Assembly: GCA_020650975.1 (NCBI GenBank)
Contig: JAIPMN010000799.1
Location: 1 to 64,000, forward strand
Direction: 5' to 3'
Source of the DNA: Apostichopus californicus
Lineage: Eukaryota; Echinodermata; Holothuroidea; Aspidochirotida; Stichopodidae
DNA: 64,000 nt
Shown here: positions 1 through 12,142 of the stretch, in pieces
Position numbering within the stretch: position 1 is the first letter of the stretch
Layout: every line of letters starts with the position of its first letter
The notes under the pieces: model-generated
The model's input: only the letters and a program-made list of their open reading frames with translations
Told to the model about the DNA's origin: nothing
Databases searched by the model: none
Translations under genes and position numbers: made by a program

Positions 1-206
1 TGGGGTATGTGGGGTATGGGGCCTGTCTCTGTGGGGTATGGGGTCTGTCTCTATGGGTCATGGGGGTCTGTCTCTATGGGGTTTGTGGGGTATGGGGCCT
101 GTCTCTGTGGGGTATGGGGTCTGTCTCTATGGGGTATGTGGGGTATGGGGTCTGTCTCTATGGGGTATGTGGGGTATGGGGTCTGTCTCTATGGGGTATG
201 TGGTCC
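1..206. repeat. GT-rich minisatellite
   Basis: Tandem copies of a roughly 31-base unit built from GGGGTATGTGGGGTATGG followed by TCTGTCTCTAT, starting at the window edge and ending near the change to ordinary sequence at about 206. Several forward frames are open across it, which follows from the repeat and is not evidence of a gene. The array probably continues to the left. Confidence 0.9.
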
Positions 207-3200
207 ACCTAGGTTGGATATTTGGACGTTCTATAGTGAATCAGTGACGTCACCTCCAGCAAGATTCAATCAAACCGTGTGATAATCTGTTTGAAACACT
301 GCAAAGCTTTTCTTCTTGCTCCATGAAGTTGCTGGTAATTAGCCATGTATGATGTAGCAGTAAATGACAAGAACAGAGCTCTATACAAGCTTATTAAATA
401 ATTAATTTATTAATTAATTAATATTAATATGTGTCCTAGTACACTCATGTTTCTCCCCAACTTAAGTCTGCATAACATCTTCACTGGTTACAATACAATA
501 TAAATACTGTGGCTGTCTGATATGATAGTACAATCTGACTGTCAGCCATGTGATCATTGGTTCTGGTACAGTGAGGTATTTGAATCTTGCAACGATCAAT
601 GATAATTTTATGTAACCATGAAATCTTTTTAAGAATTTGACCTGAATATGTAACAATAATGTATACTGTTTGATGTGAAAGCTTTGCATGATCTCTTAAT
701 ATTCAAATATTAAATTTGTTTTACTAAAATATGTGTGTATCATAAACTCGATCTCAATATCTTTGTTCATAAGTTGAGATACTTTATATGTGTTTTGGTT
801 GTTAGAGTGTAACCTAGATGGCTAAATCCTCTATTCTTCCAAGGAGTAGATTATAGTAGGTAGTGATCATGGCAGATGCAGCTCTATCAAAGCTTTATTT
901 TTCCATTACTTTCAATCTCTGGTTGTTTTGACGTTGTAATGTGATACGTTTGTAACGTTTGCTGTCAATGTTCTCTGTGCTAAGAAACTTCATAGAAAAA
1001 CGTGCAACTGTTTTGGAAAAATAAAATGTTCCTCCATGAATAAGTGAATTAAATATTATAAAGAAATACAAAAACAAGATTTAGTTTTAATTGACATGAA
1101 GACAATATGCACATTGCCAGATGCATTCACAAAAGATCGTCAAGTTGGAAAATTCAAAATCTCAGCCATACAAAATGCTACATTAGAGGATGTTGTTTTG
1201 TTGTACAGCATTTTTATCAAATAATCAATTTTTAGCCACTGGAATATCCCTTTAAAAGAAAATTGTAGTCAAAAGATGCTATATTTGTAATTTTTATTTT
1301 ATATATTTGAGTGTTTCTTTTTTTCTGGATAGAGCAGCTTTATAATTAAGTGGCCTTTTACAGTAATTTTACCAACCCTTCCAAGAATAGAAGTTACTCA
1401 GAAGTGGGATGGAAATTAATCAAACAATTTAAGACATAGTCCAGGATAATTTTCCCCTACCATTCTCTGTTGATTTAAAGACAGTAATTCACATGCAAAA
1501 GGCAAAACATTTTATTAACGTTTCCTGAGCACTGGTCGTTTTTTGGTACGAAAACATGGCTATATACTGTAGTTGTTAAAATGAACAGTATATGGAATTT
1601 AAGCAAGTTAACCTAAATAAGTGCCAAAATCCATGGTACTTTTACAACATGTTCTATTGAATATTGCTGGAAGAACTGTACCTCAATCATTTTGCTCTAC
1701 ATATTATTAATTTTGTTTTTCAATGAATTTATTTTAATTCATAGAGGTGTGACAAGATTTATTATTAAATTTGATGGCAAAAATTGGTCTATTTAAATAA
1801 TGGTCGGTTTTGAGTAAATAATGTCACTAATTAAATTGTGTCACTGAAAACACTTAACTGTTCATTCCCAAAATCATATTTTCAATTTTATTTTAATTTT
1901 ATATTTATTTCTGTATGCAGCATTAATTAATATTAATCATTAATACCAGCCGCCACATGTACAGTATGCATTGTCTTTGGGAGACAACTTTACCTGGATT
2001 TTTTTTTTTCAATAGAGATATTGAGAAACAAAAAGGAAAAAATAGACCAGCTGCAGCATGACACAGATGTTTATACCATTCTTTTCTCATGAAAAGATAA
2101 ATGTTGCATAATGCACAGCTTAAGTAATGGTATGTTCCTAGCTTGCATGCATCAACATTCATTGTACTATTGTGAATGGAACATTGCACAGGGATTACAA
2201 AATACAAATAGCAAAGTGCATACTGGGTATGTGTATATGAATGCTTTATACTTTTTATGGCCTTAATAGTGCAGAAGAGAGTTGGAGGCCAATGAAAAAC
2301 AGGTGGTTAAATAGGTCATGAATTCATTCTGTTACATGCTCTAGATATTGTTTACATAGTTTAAGGGGCATTTTTTTTTGTTTGATCTTGCTACAATCTA
2401 ATGGTACCATACTCCAAACATATCGTGGCAGATATGATTCCTGAAAATAAATGTGCAGTATTCTGTTGCTTTTATTCAACCAAAATTACATCAGGTACAG
2501 TGAAATAAGGCAATGTAACATTGGATATGTATGACACAAACAGTTTGTATGATACTTTGTTTCCTAGCTTACCTGTCTTCTCACAACTCTCAGCACTCTT
2601 GCTCTACCATGCCTAATGCTACAGTAACTGCCTACATTTTTACAACTGAACACCCTCAGCACTTGGTCACTATAGGGTACATGACTCAACTGTACATTCT
2701 ACCACCCAAACTTATATGAGCCTTGATCACTGTTATCGGCAGATATGTCTGCGCTTTATAAATCCTCAATCCTCTTCCTCTTCCTCAAAATTCCTTCAAA
2801 CATTTTATTAAAATTGTGAGTTTTATCCTTCTAGTCTATGGAAGTTGTAGCTATCTGGGACATCTTAAGGGTCATCTCTAGTCCTAGCTACATAGCCACT
2901 GTACTGAACAGCCCAATAAGTATCCTTTCAAATTGTTTTGCTTTTTTCCCATCTGTGAGAGAACGGGCGAGCTCGTTGCAGGTTTACATCCACATAAATT
3001 AAAGTAAAGTTTCACATTTATATTAAATGGTGTACATAACTTCCTTATTAGAGTCAACTATTAGAATGGTTTCATTTACAAAGATCGTTTAGTATAAAGA
3101 TCAACTGAAAGGTATCTAAATATGTGTGAATATTACTTGGCCTGCCTGGTCAAGACCAAGCAATGCAAAATGCACCTATAAAGTAACTAATTTCTTGGCA

Positions 3201-3318
3201 GCAACATCCAATTACCAGAAGAACTCTAAATTTTACATCAGTTTCTCATTTGCCATTTTCCTCACAAGTATTTACCCTCCTCTATGGCTCCAGAGATTGA
3301 ATATTGAAGCTTTTATAA
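207..3318. other. AT-rich non-coding stretch
   Basis: No reading frame here has domain features or splice-consistent neighbours. It holds short A/T microsatellites (for example around 395-430) and one reverse-oriented copy of the dispersed GAGACAGGTAAG repeat at about 2560-2720. Nothing else was recognised. Confidence 0.6.
2560..2720 (-). repeat. Dispersed repeat, GAGACAGGTAAG family, copy 1
   Basis: Read on the minus strand this segment contains GGTAGAGCAAGAGTGCT, then GAAGACAGGTAAGC, then CAAAGTA, in the same order and spacing as in the copies at 42.0 and 43.9 kb. Its outer part, read on the minus strand, also has AAGTTTGGGTG, which occurs in the copy at 14.1 kb. No coding capacity is visible. 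It may be part of a SINE or MITE. Confidence 0.6.
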
Positions 3319-3437
3319 CTGTTTCTCCCAAAGTGACTGGTCAGTTGTGGTCAATAACCCTTCTCCCAAAGTGACTGGTCATTTGTGGTCAATAACCCTT
3401 CTCCCAAAGTGACTGGTCATTTGTGGTCAATAACCTA
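3319..3437. repeat. 39-base tandem repeat, three copies
   Basis: Three nearly identical copies of a 39-base unit containing CTCCCAAAGTGACTGGTCA and GTGGTCAATAACC. They lie directly upstream of a MITE-like element. Confidence 0.9.
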
Positions 3438-3545
3438 TGTTAACTACCATTCTAGAGTAACAGTTATATTGGATCTTACCATTTTATATTCATGAACAAA
3501 CTGGTAATTAAGGCATTGATCCTTTAGTTCATTTGAAGGATATCC

Positions 3546-3980
3546 AATGGGCCTCTCCAGCATGTCCACAGAGGGCGCTGTCATTTCGGTCTTAATATGC
3601 GTAATCTTTGCTGTTTACAGATCTCTGGATCAAAGTAACATGATCGCGTAAAGGTGCTCACAAGCATGTGAATACACGCCAGATGAATGCACTGGATGAT
3701 TGACTAGTTCAAGCCTTACACTTGTAAAGTTTGGCCGAAAAAGGGAAAAGCGCTTTAGAAGACAAAAGTTTAAGGTGCTTGAAACTATTAGTTTGACTTG
3801 ATATGTCCAGAATATGCTTCAAAAGGTCTCGTCTTTAATAATCACGAATGAAATTATTGTACGCTACTATAGTGATCAACTCATGGTACCAATATTTGAG
3901 TTGTCATTTTTTGCAAAACTAGATAAGACCAGTATGACAGCGCCCTCTATAGTTATGGGTGTGGCTGGAGTGCTCCCATT
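3546..3980. mobile_element. MITE-like inverted-repeat element, 435 bp
   Basis: The two ends are inverted copies. AATGGG plus CTCCAGC lies at the outer tips (3546 onward, and 3980 backward). A perfect 15-base inverted pair, AGAGGGCGCTGTCAT, lies at 3570-3584 and in reverse complement at 3934-3948. The interior has no credible reading frame, so this is a non-autonomous element. A target-site duplication is not clear from the flanks, so the superfamily is open and the exact tips may be off by a few bases. Confidence 0.75.
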
Positions 3981-5079
3981 AAATGTGTAACTATATAAAC
4001 ATTGTTTGGCCAGAACTGGTGAAAAGTTACAACTTATGGTACATGAAAATGTCTGATTTTGTCTGATTTTACTGTTCATATGTATGCCGTTATCATTTCA
4101 TGTGGAGTCATATTTTGGATAATCTATAGTCACTGGGTTGGTCGGAGTGTTTACAAAGCATATCGGTACTAGTATCACCCAATACAGTTGCAATGTGACT
4201 GTCAGCAATGGAAAAGATGATTTTGACCATCAGAAATCAGTTTGTGAAAGTCTGTAGTTATAGTGAATTGCGTCTTTTAGTGGACATTAAAGCAACTGTT
4301 TGCATTTATCAGGTAAGCCTATGATGCCATTACGTACATGCATTATATCAGATACCATTCGTTAGATTGTTGATTTATTGACACTGACAAGAGGTGTTGA
4401 AACTAAATGGCATTCTGCTTTTTTGTTCTAAAAAAATATGAATAAATATTTGGATAGTAGGTCATGTAGCCTACGGTAGCTTATAGTCACCTGCATACAA
4501 ATTGTAAACTATTGAGTTTGTCTGAATTGTCTGATTTTAATGATAAAAGACAATAGAAAGAGTAGAGGAATATGGTTATTAAAGGCAATTAAGCTCTCCT
4601 GTTCTTTACTAATGATACTCTGTTTCGGTGGTATCCTGTTGGTCTGTAATGCTTCCATCATTGGTTAATTGAATCATGTTTACTTAAATATGATTTTACA
4701 GACTCCGTTTTTAATTAAGTTAACATTCATAATGAATACAGTAGTGAGTTCTAACTTCTATATCTCCTGTAATTTAATGTTTTGTAAATCTGAACTTGCT
4801 GTTGAGTGAACCAGAAATTTGTTCACTTTTGTATGTGGATTGTGGAGTCTGTCTTGCCATGTTTGTTTACCTCGGGTTAGAACTTAACGTTTTTGCATGG
4901 AATTGTCAAAGAGTAATTTCTCAGAAATCCTGTATTAAAATATACAGTTATGCATAACAACACAAATCTCAGAGTGCTAATGGTGGCTGATAACAATTGA
5001 TTCAATTATTACTTTATAGGGTTTTTTCCATCTCTGGAAGAAAACTGACAAAACGTTGAGTCATATATTCGGGCTTTGG

Positions 5080-5552
5080 AGTGTTATTGCCGCCATGTTG
5101 AAAGTATAGACATAGGCGACACCGAGACATCACTACGATTTACTTGTTGGAAAGAATTGCCTTGACGAAAAAAAAGAGAGGCTTTCCGCATCCAGACACT
5201 GTTAAGCATGTCTCACGCCACAGGCTGCGTTGTCTGACTTCGGTTGAAACTGTGATTGGTTGGTTTGTTCAGAATCAATCATTTATTTGCTGTTGATTAT
5301 CGTGGTGTGTCTGGATGAAGACAGAAACAATCGCTCTCATATTTCACTTTGTCTCGGGTACCTCATGCATGCATAAGTTGGGCAGACTGTAAACATTTTT
5401 CTTGTTTCAATCCGAGCAGAAGTGACCTTTTCTTAATGTTTTCCATCGGTTTTGGTGCAGGGTTTTTTTTAGTGCCGAAATGAATACGCGGGTGATTTAT
5501 TGTATGAAAATGGAAAGGACTTAAATGGCAGGGAACATGTCAGCAGAGCTAA
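5080..5552 (+). promoter_or_regulatory. Possible promoter or 5' leader
   Basis: This segment is more GC-rich and less repetitive than its surroundings. It contains GCCGCCATGTTG (a YY1-like context) near 5090 and TGATTGGTTGG (an inverted CCAAT box) near 5253. A short open stretch starting with ATG near 5527 runs to a possible donor, AAAAG followed by GTAGCT, near 5553. It could be a distant first exon of the RING-CH ligase gene 22 kb downstream, or nothing. Only composition and short motifs support it. Confidence 0.2.
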
Positions 5553-6284
5553 AAGGTAGCTTGATTGAAGGTGAATATCAAGAGATATATATATATATTA
5601 CAAAAGTGCATCTCCGAGTTCAGGAGGATGTTGCAATACTCTCAACTAATTAATGTTTTCTCGTTTGGATCGTATTTGATCGTTAGGTAGGAGGAATAAG
5701 GGACAAGTACTTTGCTTAAGAATCCACAACACAGTGTCTCTGTTTGAAGGTGCCTTTAGGATTTCAGGCTTTGTCTTTAAAAAAAAAATAGCGCTAAAAT
5801 ATGGTATTTCTCAAGAAATTTTGGGGTGGTTTAAAGTGTGTTAATAATTGCTTTCCTCAAGATAGATAGAAAGATATGACCCTTGACATTTGGTGTGTGA
5901 TATCAATTGCCCTCCAAGTGAAGGGTAAATACTGAGGTGCAAGCATCATCAGAAGCTAGCAGTGTGATATCATTTAATTCAGATTGTTATTTTGACCATT
6001 CCACTAAACTTGCGGTAGATCACTTCGAACGGTAGACTGCGGTTACGAAGTTCAGACATATTCCATAAAACATAATTACAGGCACTTCCAAGCATGTTGA
6101 TCAGTGTCACACACGTGTATACCTGTGTAAAAAAAATTCTTCTCTACATGTACGTTTTATTTTGTTGTTGTTGAGCATTTAGGATTGTGATGGCGTAGGA
6201 TTTACTGTCAGGGTGGTACAGTAAGTCAAGCTAGCTGCATGCATGTAAAGCACGTATTGCAATAGGTTGCGGACTGTAGAGAAA

Positions 6285-6425
6285 TGTGTCATTGGGGGCG
6301 CAGTGCAAGAATGTTACCGGCTGTTATAAGCTCTGTAGATCGGAGTACATTTGTAAATTAGACAAGTTAGCATCACCATTAGTAAATACCCATACCAGTA
6401 ACTTTTGTGGTACCTAACTTGACAA
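6285..6425 (+). repeat. Dispersed repeat, GAGACAGGTAAG family, copy 2
   Basis: Forward copy. AAGAATGTTACC, GTAGATCGGAGT, TAGACAAGTTAG and GTAAATACCCATACCAGTAA follow in the same order as in the 14.1-kb copy. The core GAGACAGGTAAG has diverged here to TAGACAAGTTAG. Confidence 0.6.
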
Positions 6426-9400
6426 TTCAGTCCAGATTGGTACTATACATGCAAATTTGTCCTAGATACTTCTTCTCTGAAGATTTGTAATGAGTAAATT
6501 GCAGGTTACAGTAAAGTGGTGAACATCTGTTGTGTGAACATTGTAGCAAAGTAACATTGTCTGCTCTTTGATGTCTTTGATGTATGTCAGAATGCTCTAG
6601 ATTGTAAACGAAAGAAACAAGATCAGCTGGAAAAGGGCTATAGCTTTAGTATTTAGACAGATGTTATAGTTAGATTGGAACACTTGAGGCTTTTTTTGAG
6701 AGCCTTGTGTGTATGTGTGGGTGGGTCTGGCAGGGGGTCCTTGACTAGATCTTATACTAGGTCTAGTATCTCTGATCTGAGAAAGAACTTTAATAAGCAG
6801 CTGGTTGCATTTCCAGTGTACCCCACATAATGCAAAGTGTAACAACAACTAGTGTACTGTTAATTTTTGTATCAATTCCACAACAGCTGCTTGAAAATCT
6901 GAGAAAGTCTGTTTTCAAAGCCAACAGTAGCATTTGTGCTAGCGCTACCATACTTTCAAACATAGCGGATAAAGTGCGTATAACCTTGTGCACTCTTAGA
7001 ATGTTATAATCATTGTTGATGGTCAAGTTAATCACAGATTGCAGAGCTGTACATAACGCAGGGAGGATAACCTAATGGAGTTGGAACAGATCATTATATA
7101 CTAAACTTGAGTTAATCAGAGTGAACATATATGTGAAGATAAATTAAAAAACAACCTTTTAACTCCTTTTAAGAGTTATTGGATCATCAGTAACTTCTCT
7201 AAATTTTAAGCTCAAGTTTTCAAAAGTTCTGTCAATCATGGAGGTTCTGTCTTACAGATTTATTTCCCCGAAATGGAGATGTAATTGGGATTAATTAAAG
7301 TTAGTTGATTAAATTGATTTGGACACAACTGAAGCAAACTGACTTCCGAACTGTTGAACATGTATTTTTGTTTTAAAATGTTTGTTCAAAAACCAGAGTT
7401 AGATGATAATCAGCTGGTCAGGTAAATTGCAAGTTACAAAGTAAAAGTTTCATCGTAAGTACTTGTATCAGACCGAAAACTTTCCATGCCTGTTAGTACA
7501 GTGAGGTGACTATACCAGCGATCACATATATCAATCACTATTTAGTGTGTATTGTTATAGTTTTGCTACACTGTGCATGTAACTCACATGCCGTATGTTT
7601 GCACATAATTTGGCTTCCTCAGACAAGTGTTGTCAGTCATGATATCCAGTCCCTGCAGACTGTTCTGCTCTGAATCATAAAGTAATTAAAAACCTGCTGT
7701 CTGTTACAAATGTTGACAAATTCAAATAAATTTTACAGAAGATAATTTAGTATCAATTTAGTTGCTGTTTAGAAGTTGTAAATTAGTCAATTTAGTAACA
7801 AAAAAAAAATTGAGTTTGATTAGAACTTAAAAACATCTGATCACATATGGAACTGATTCTCTAAACTTCATTTGGTGTTTATACTGAGCAGGAAATACTT
7901 TAGTGTTGAAATCTTGTGTAGCGGTTTGAAGGTGCGCACAGAAATTTGTGTAATTAAAACTTAGTATGGTAGCTATGCAAAAAGTTGCTATACAGTAGCT
8001 ATGCAGAATGGTCAATATTGCTATACAAGTTCATTTGTGATGCGATAACCGAACAAATTGTTCCCTACTGAGGCATTTGATCATTGAATCATCAATTTTG
8101 TAATGAGAGCTGTAAGCTTGTCACTAAACTTAAATATCCAAACTTGGTCAATTTTGGGATATTTGTGTGAGTGAAAACTGGTTGTCAAATGTGGATTAAA
8201 CTTTCTGTATGATCCAGTATAAGCAACCAGCAGCATAAAAGCATGTGTAAAGCATGTGTGGATATGTTCACTTAGATTAGTGTGACCTAATTAATTACAT
8301 GAACAACCAGCGATACTTTAACAAAACTGTTTTAAATTCAAAGTGTTCTTTATTTCCTTGTTCTAGATATTGGTAAGGTGTGCACATGATTGATAAGTGT
8401 GACTGAGGCCACTTAATACTGTACATACTAAATAACGAAAAATAACGTTTTTATTTTAGTTTGTTCAGGTTTTCTTGTTTTGTTTCTTTTTTATGCAGAT
8501 AATGTAACTTATTACTCTAAGAGAACACCCTCCATTGAACTTGTGGAGACAACATTCAACAAGTATATTTTAGGGATGAATTGCCACTAAGTCTTTGCCC
8601 TACAAAACATGTAATTTTCTGTCAAAAACAAATGATGACTATCCTACTGTTGTTCACATGTGCGACAGGGAAGCCTAACCTTATCTCAGCAGTTACATGC
8701 TTCATGAATGAAAAGGTTTTAAATGTCATAATTTTATTCACATTATCCTAACACCTGAAATAGTCACTCGTATTAATTACTAATTTACTTATACATGATA
8801 GTTGGAATATATCTCAGTTCAATCCTATGGGAACTTTGTACATGCTGAATGATTCAATATGCTTTTCCCAAAATGACAATGCGTTTGATTCATATCATGT
8901 ACAGTAAGCTCCAAAATTTGCTTTAGTGACTGATTTCATCTATAAGTTAATAAGCCGACGCTTTGATTGAAGTGATTTCGAAACTGTTTTGTGTGAAATA
9001 ACAGCAGGGTATTTCATGTTATAATGAGCAGGCTTATTTCCCCCTGTTATTGAAATCACAGAAGCTTACTGCCAGTGGTAGATGTTAGGTTACAATAAAA
9101 TGTTTATTAATTTTGTTAATTCTTTATGCTACAGGCCTTGTGTATAGGGAACTCAGTGTACTATTTTGTTGCAACATTCGGTTTAAGTTATTGCCACAAT
9201 CGTTCAAATGAATGACCAAGAAAATATATTTGGAAAGTTGATCATATAATGCACAATCTCATATATCACTTAAAAGTATGACATATTGACTCACAAAGAT
9301 TTGACAGCTTAGTATAAAATGCTTTCTAGTTTTGAGAGCAGTTTGCTAGCACTGCACCGTTTCTTTGGACCTTTACACTATGAAACTATGAAAGTTCTGT

Positions 9401-11028
9401 GTTTGTTTCCGATTCGTATGTTGTGTTACTGTTTCGACAATGGAGTCCTGACTCTATTGGAAGTCTCGCCTCCTAGGGCCATGGGTACAAAGTAATATTG
9501 TATAATTTGTCCTAGCTCAGCAGTATGTTCTTATAATCTAGTCCCTCAGTGCCTGACAACAAAGTGTTGAAGCTTTGGCTGTTGAAGGATACTTTCACTG
9601 AAAATTTTGCTTGTGCTTACATACTCTATGGAGTTTGTGTATATAATTAAATTTTATACCGCACCCTATGGTTTCACCTCTACAGTATTACATAGACACA
9701 GAAAATGTTCCCAAAATAAACTGTCAGCTTCCCCCCTCGCCTGCCTCAGAGTGTCTGAAGAGGGCATAAGACCTTGACCTTAGACACCCTTAATAATGTT
9801 ACACCTGAGGTGATGTAATGATACAGATGAGTCAATTACTGAGAGGAGAGTTTCGACATCATCACACCCAGTGTTTTTTTCCCTGGGGCTAAGTTTGACA
9901 ATCAATCAGCCTGCACTTTTCAAAGGTTCACCTCTATTGCAAGGAAGTTTGTAATAACATTGTCGTCAGACACTTCACAGCAGACTGAGCAAATTGAATA
10001 TCTCAAAAGAGGAGCTAAAATTAGAGACATTTAGTCACGACCTAAGGAAATTATGTAAAATATTTCCCTTCTCATGTTCTCGAAACTATGTACAGTACAG
10101 ATCATTTGAACCATTAGGTAATGAAAATAAACGTATGGTAAGTTACACCATCAAAGCAGGCTGGTTGTGTTTCATCGATAGCATAATAAGAACTCCACCA
10201 GATTAACTACAAGAAAATAGTTCAAATTTATGCTCAATTTTAGAATGCCAGAAAGTCTTTCAATCTCCTCACTCCAAATGGAGTAATAGACTAGTAAGTT
10301 GAGCTTTAGCTGCTAGTGATAATAACAACCATGTTTTTATATATGTTGTACACAGCATTACACATGACAGTACAGTAGAGCTAAGGTAAGATTTATGGTC
10401 AGATTAATGGAATGTATAATAAGACTTAATTAACATTAAAGCAGAATAATTTATTCTCACATGCTGCTGAGTGATTCAAGGTTCCTTTAGTTACGTGTAG
10501 TCTTTGAAAATGTTGACAGTCCCATGTACGCAAAACGATACATGAAAATCAATTTCACAAAAAACATTAAAATTACAGTCATCAGTATTAGTACAGTCTA
10601 TAGAGCTTGATATTAATAGGCCTATCTGTAACTAGAGGAGGGAACCTGTTGATGAGGAAATACAGAGACTTTAGCATCCCCCCTCCTTAATAACAATAGT
10701 GGTCATTGTAGTACAACTAGTTGACACAGAGTTGTTTTGTTGGCTTCAAGCCAGGCAGCTTGGATTTGAAGCTTAGACCTGCAATCAAGATATTTAGCAA
10801 CCATGTATTAACCAAACAGTGATGACAACTGATTTCCCCATATAAGTCCAATAATGGTCACCCATATGTGCAAACATTTTTTAAGTAGTTTCTCTTATAA
10901 GGGAATCAAATCATCTAATTAACCTTAAAGTTCTGCAATGTCTCTAGATATGAAGCCTTTGGGAGATCATAACCTCATCCTGGAAAGCCACGTTGAAAAT
11001 ATAAAGCAATTTATTAAAGCATGCTTAA

Positions 11029-12142
11029 AGGAGAAATAAACCCTAGCTTTTTTTGCATCCATTCTTACGTTTTGACAGATGGTCTTTCCAGTAAAAGCAA
11101 TAGAAAAGCATAAAAATCCCTTCTTAAAGATGAAAAAACGATTTGAATGTAGTTCATGTGTCGGCCATTTTGTTTGAATTGAGCCAGTTCCTGGATGTAC
11201 CGTGACGAAAGCGAGCCACTTGGCATATTTCAAGAAAAAATAGTTGCCAATCCCTAAAATAATTAGAATTGTACTTTCAACAATAGTAATGAATAAAATA
11301 TCGATCGAAAAATATCTTTTGTCTTTATTGATCTGTAAAAAATGCTTAAAAAGTGCGTACAATTTATTATTGTAACGAGTATCTGTGGAAATATAAATTT
11401 TGTGATCTTTTCAACGATTTGATTTTACCGTGTTTAGATTGCTTTTACTGCATACTTACATCCATCATTGCACTGCAAAAGTAAAATCATTTACTGTCGA
11501 ACAAATATCTTGAAAAGAGAAAATGGAAGCCTTTGGATTGGAATCGTATCTTTTCGAACCAGAATATTCAGAGGAAGAACTGATACATCGAGAGGAGGAG
11601 TTGTGCAAAGAATCACAGTCCGCGACTGTTGGTGATGTTGGCTCGAATTCCGTTGCTGATACGAGTACCAGTTCAGCGAGCCACTGCGAAGAATGGTGTC
11701 TGTGTGCGCTCTGTTCGCCATTGGAAAGCGAGAAGGAGAGGGTATGCTGCCATGGATTGTTCGCGGAAAAAGCTGTGTTGAACGCAGGAGAATGTCTGAC
11801 CAACAGACCTGAATTCGGTTAACACAACCAAGGCTTGGCATTCAGGCATTTTAACCGGCGAAATAAGCTAAGCGAGATGCTCGAACATAGTGTGAATAGA
11901 CTATAACTCGTATGCAAAGCTTCATTGTTTTGAAGTTACGAAGTGGCTCGCCTACGTCACTTTTGAAGCGCCCTCAATTCTCAAAATAACAAAATGGCTG
12001 TTGTTCAAATGGGTAAAAAAATAATTGGGAATTTCGCGTAAAATTCGGGGAAACTTTATTTTGCTTAGTTATTTCACAAATGGAATTATAAAATAATCCC
12101 CTTCCGCATGTACTCTGCAAAAACCCAGAGTTTATTTCTCCT
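11029..12142. mobile_element. TTAA-flanked DNA transposon carrying a ballast-domain ORF
   Basis: A 1114-base element with inverted arms of about 190-200 bases and a TTAA on each side (11025-11028 and 12143-12146). The tips are AGGAGAAATAAAC, inward from 11029 and from 12142. Further inverted blocks match in order: TTTTTGCA; a CCATTTTGTT plus GAATTGAG block (11163-11183 against 11973-11999); and GTGACG plus GCGAGCCACTT (11202-11221 against 11941-11960). TTAA target sites are known for piggyBac and Kolobok transposons. The purine-rich AGG tip suits Kolobok better than the C-rich piggyBac tip, but this is inference. No transposase is present, so it is non-autonomous. The centre carries one reading frame on the + strand, listed separately. 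Confidence 0.85.
11523..11822 (+). CDS. P2X7-receptor C-terminal ('ballast') domain-like protein, partial
   Basis: A 99-codon frame with a good start context (A at -3), placed centrally between the inverted arms of the TTAA element. Residues 9-13 (YLFEP) and an acidic stretch to about residue 30 precede a cysteine cluster: W58-C59-x-C61-x2-C64, C75-C76 and C91. This matches the order in the intracellular C-terminus of vertebrate P2X7 (WCxCxxC, then CC, then C-I/L-T). That domain coordinates zinc and is known as a free-standing domain outside the receptor. No channel domain is present. The second half of the known domain (the AYR region and the PSC motif) is absent after residue 99, where a stop follows PEFG. 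A GT at 11818-11819 could be a weak splice donor. It may be a truncated cargo gene, the first exon of a longer one, or a decayed copy. Function is unknown. Confidence 0.65.
   Translation: MEAFGLESYLFEPEYSEEELIHREEELCKESQSATVGDVGSNSVADTSTSSASHCEEWCLCALCSPLESEKERVCCHGLFAEKAVLNAGECLTNRPEFG

Larger units (their letters stand above)
3981..11024. other. Non-coding stretch with no recognised gene
   Basis: About 7 kb of AT-rich DNA with only short, unsupported reading frames. It includes a possible promoter or leader region near 5.1-5.5 kb and one forward copy of the dispersed GAGACAGGTAAG repeat near 6.3 kb (both listed separately). A short TA microsatellite lies near 5587-5600. Confidence 0.5.

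Noticed and set aside
11465-11841. Two minus-strand frames antisense to the ballast-like frame
   Set aside because: They lie opposite the frame that carries the conserved cysteine pattern and show no family features themselves.
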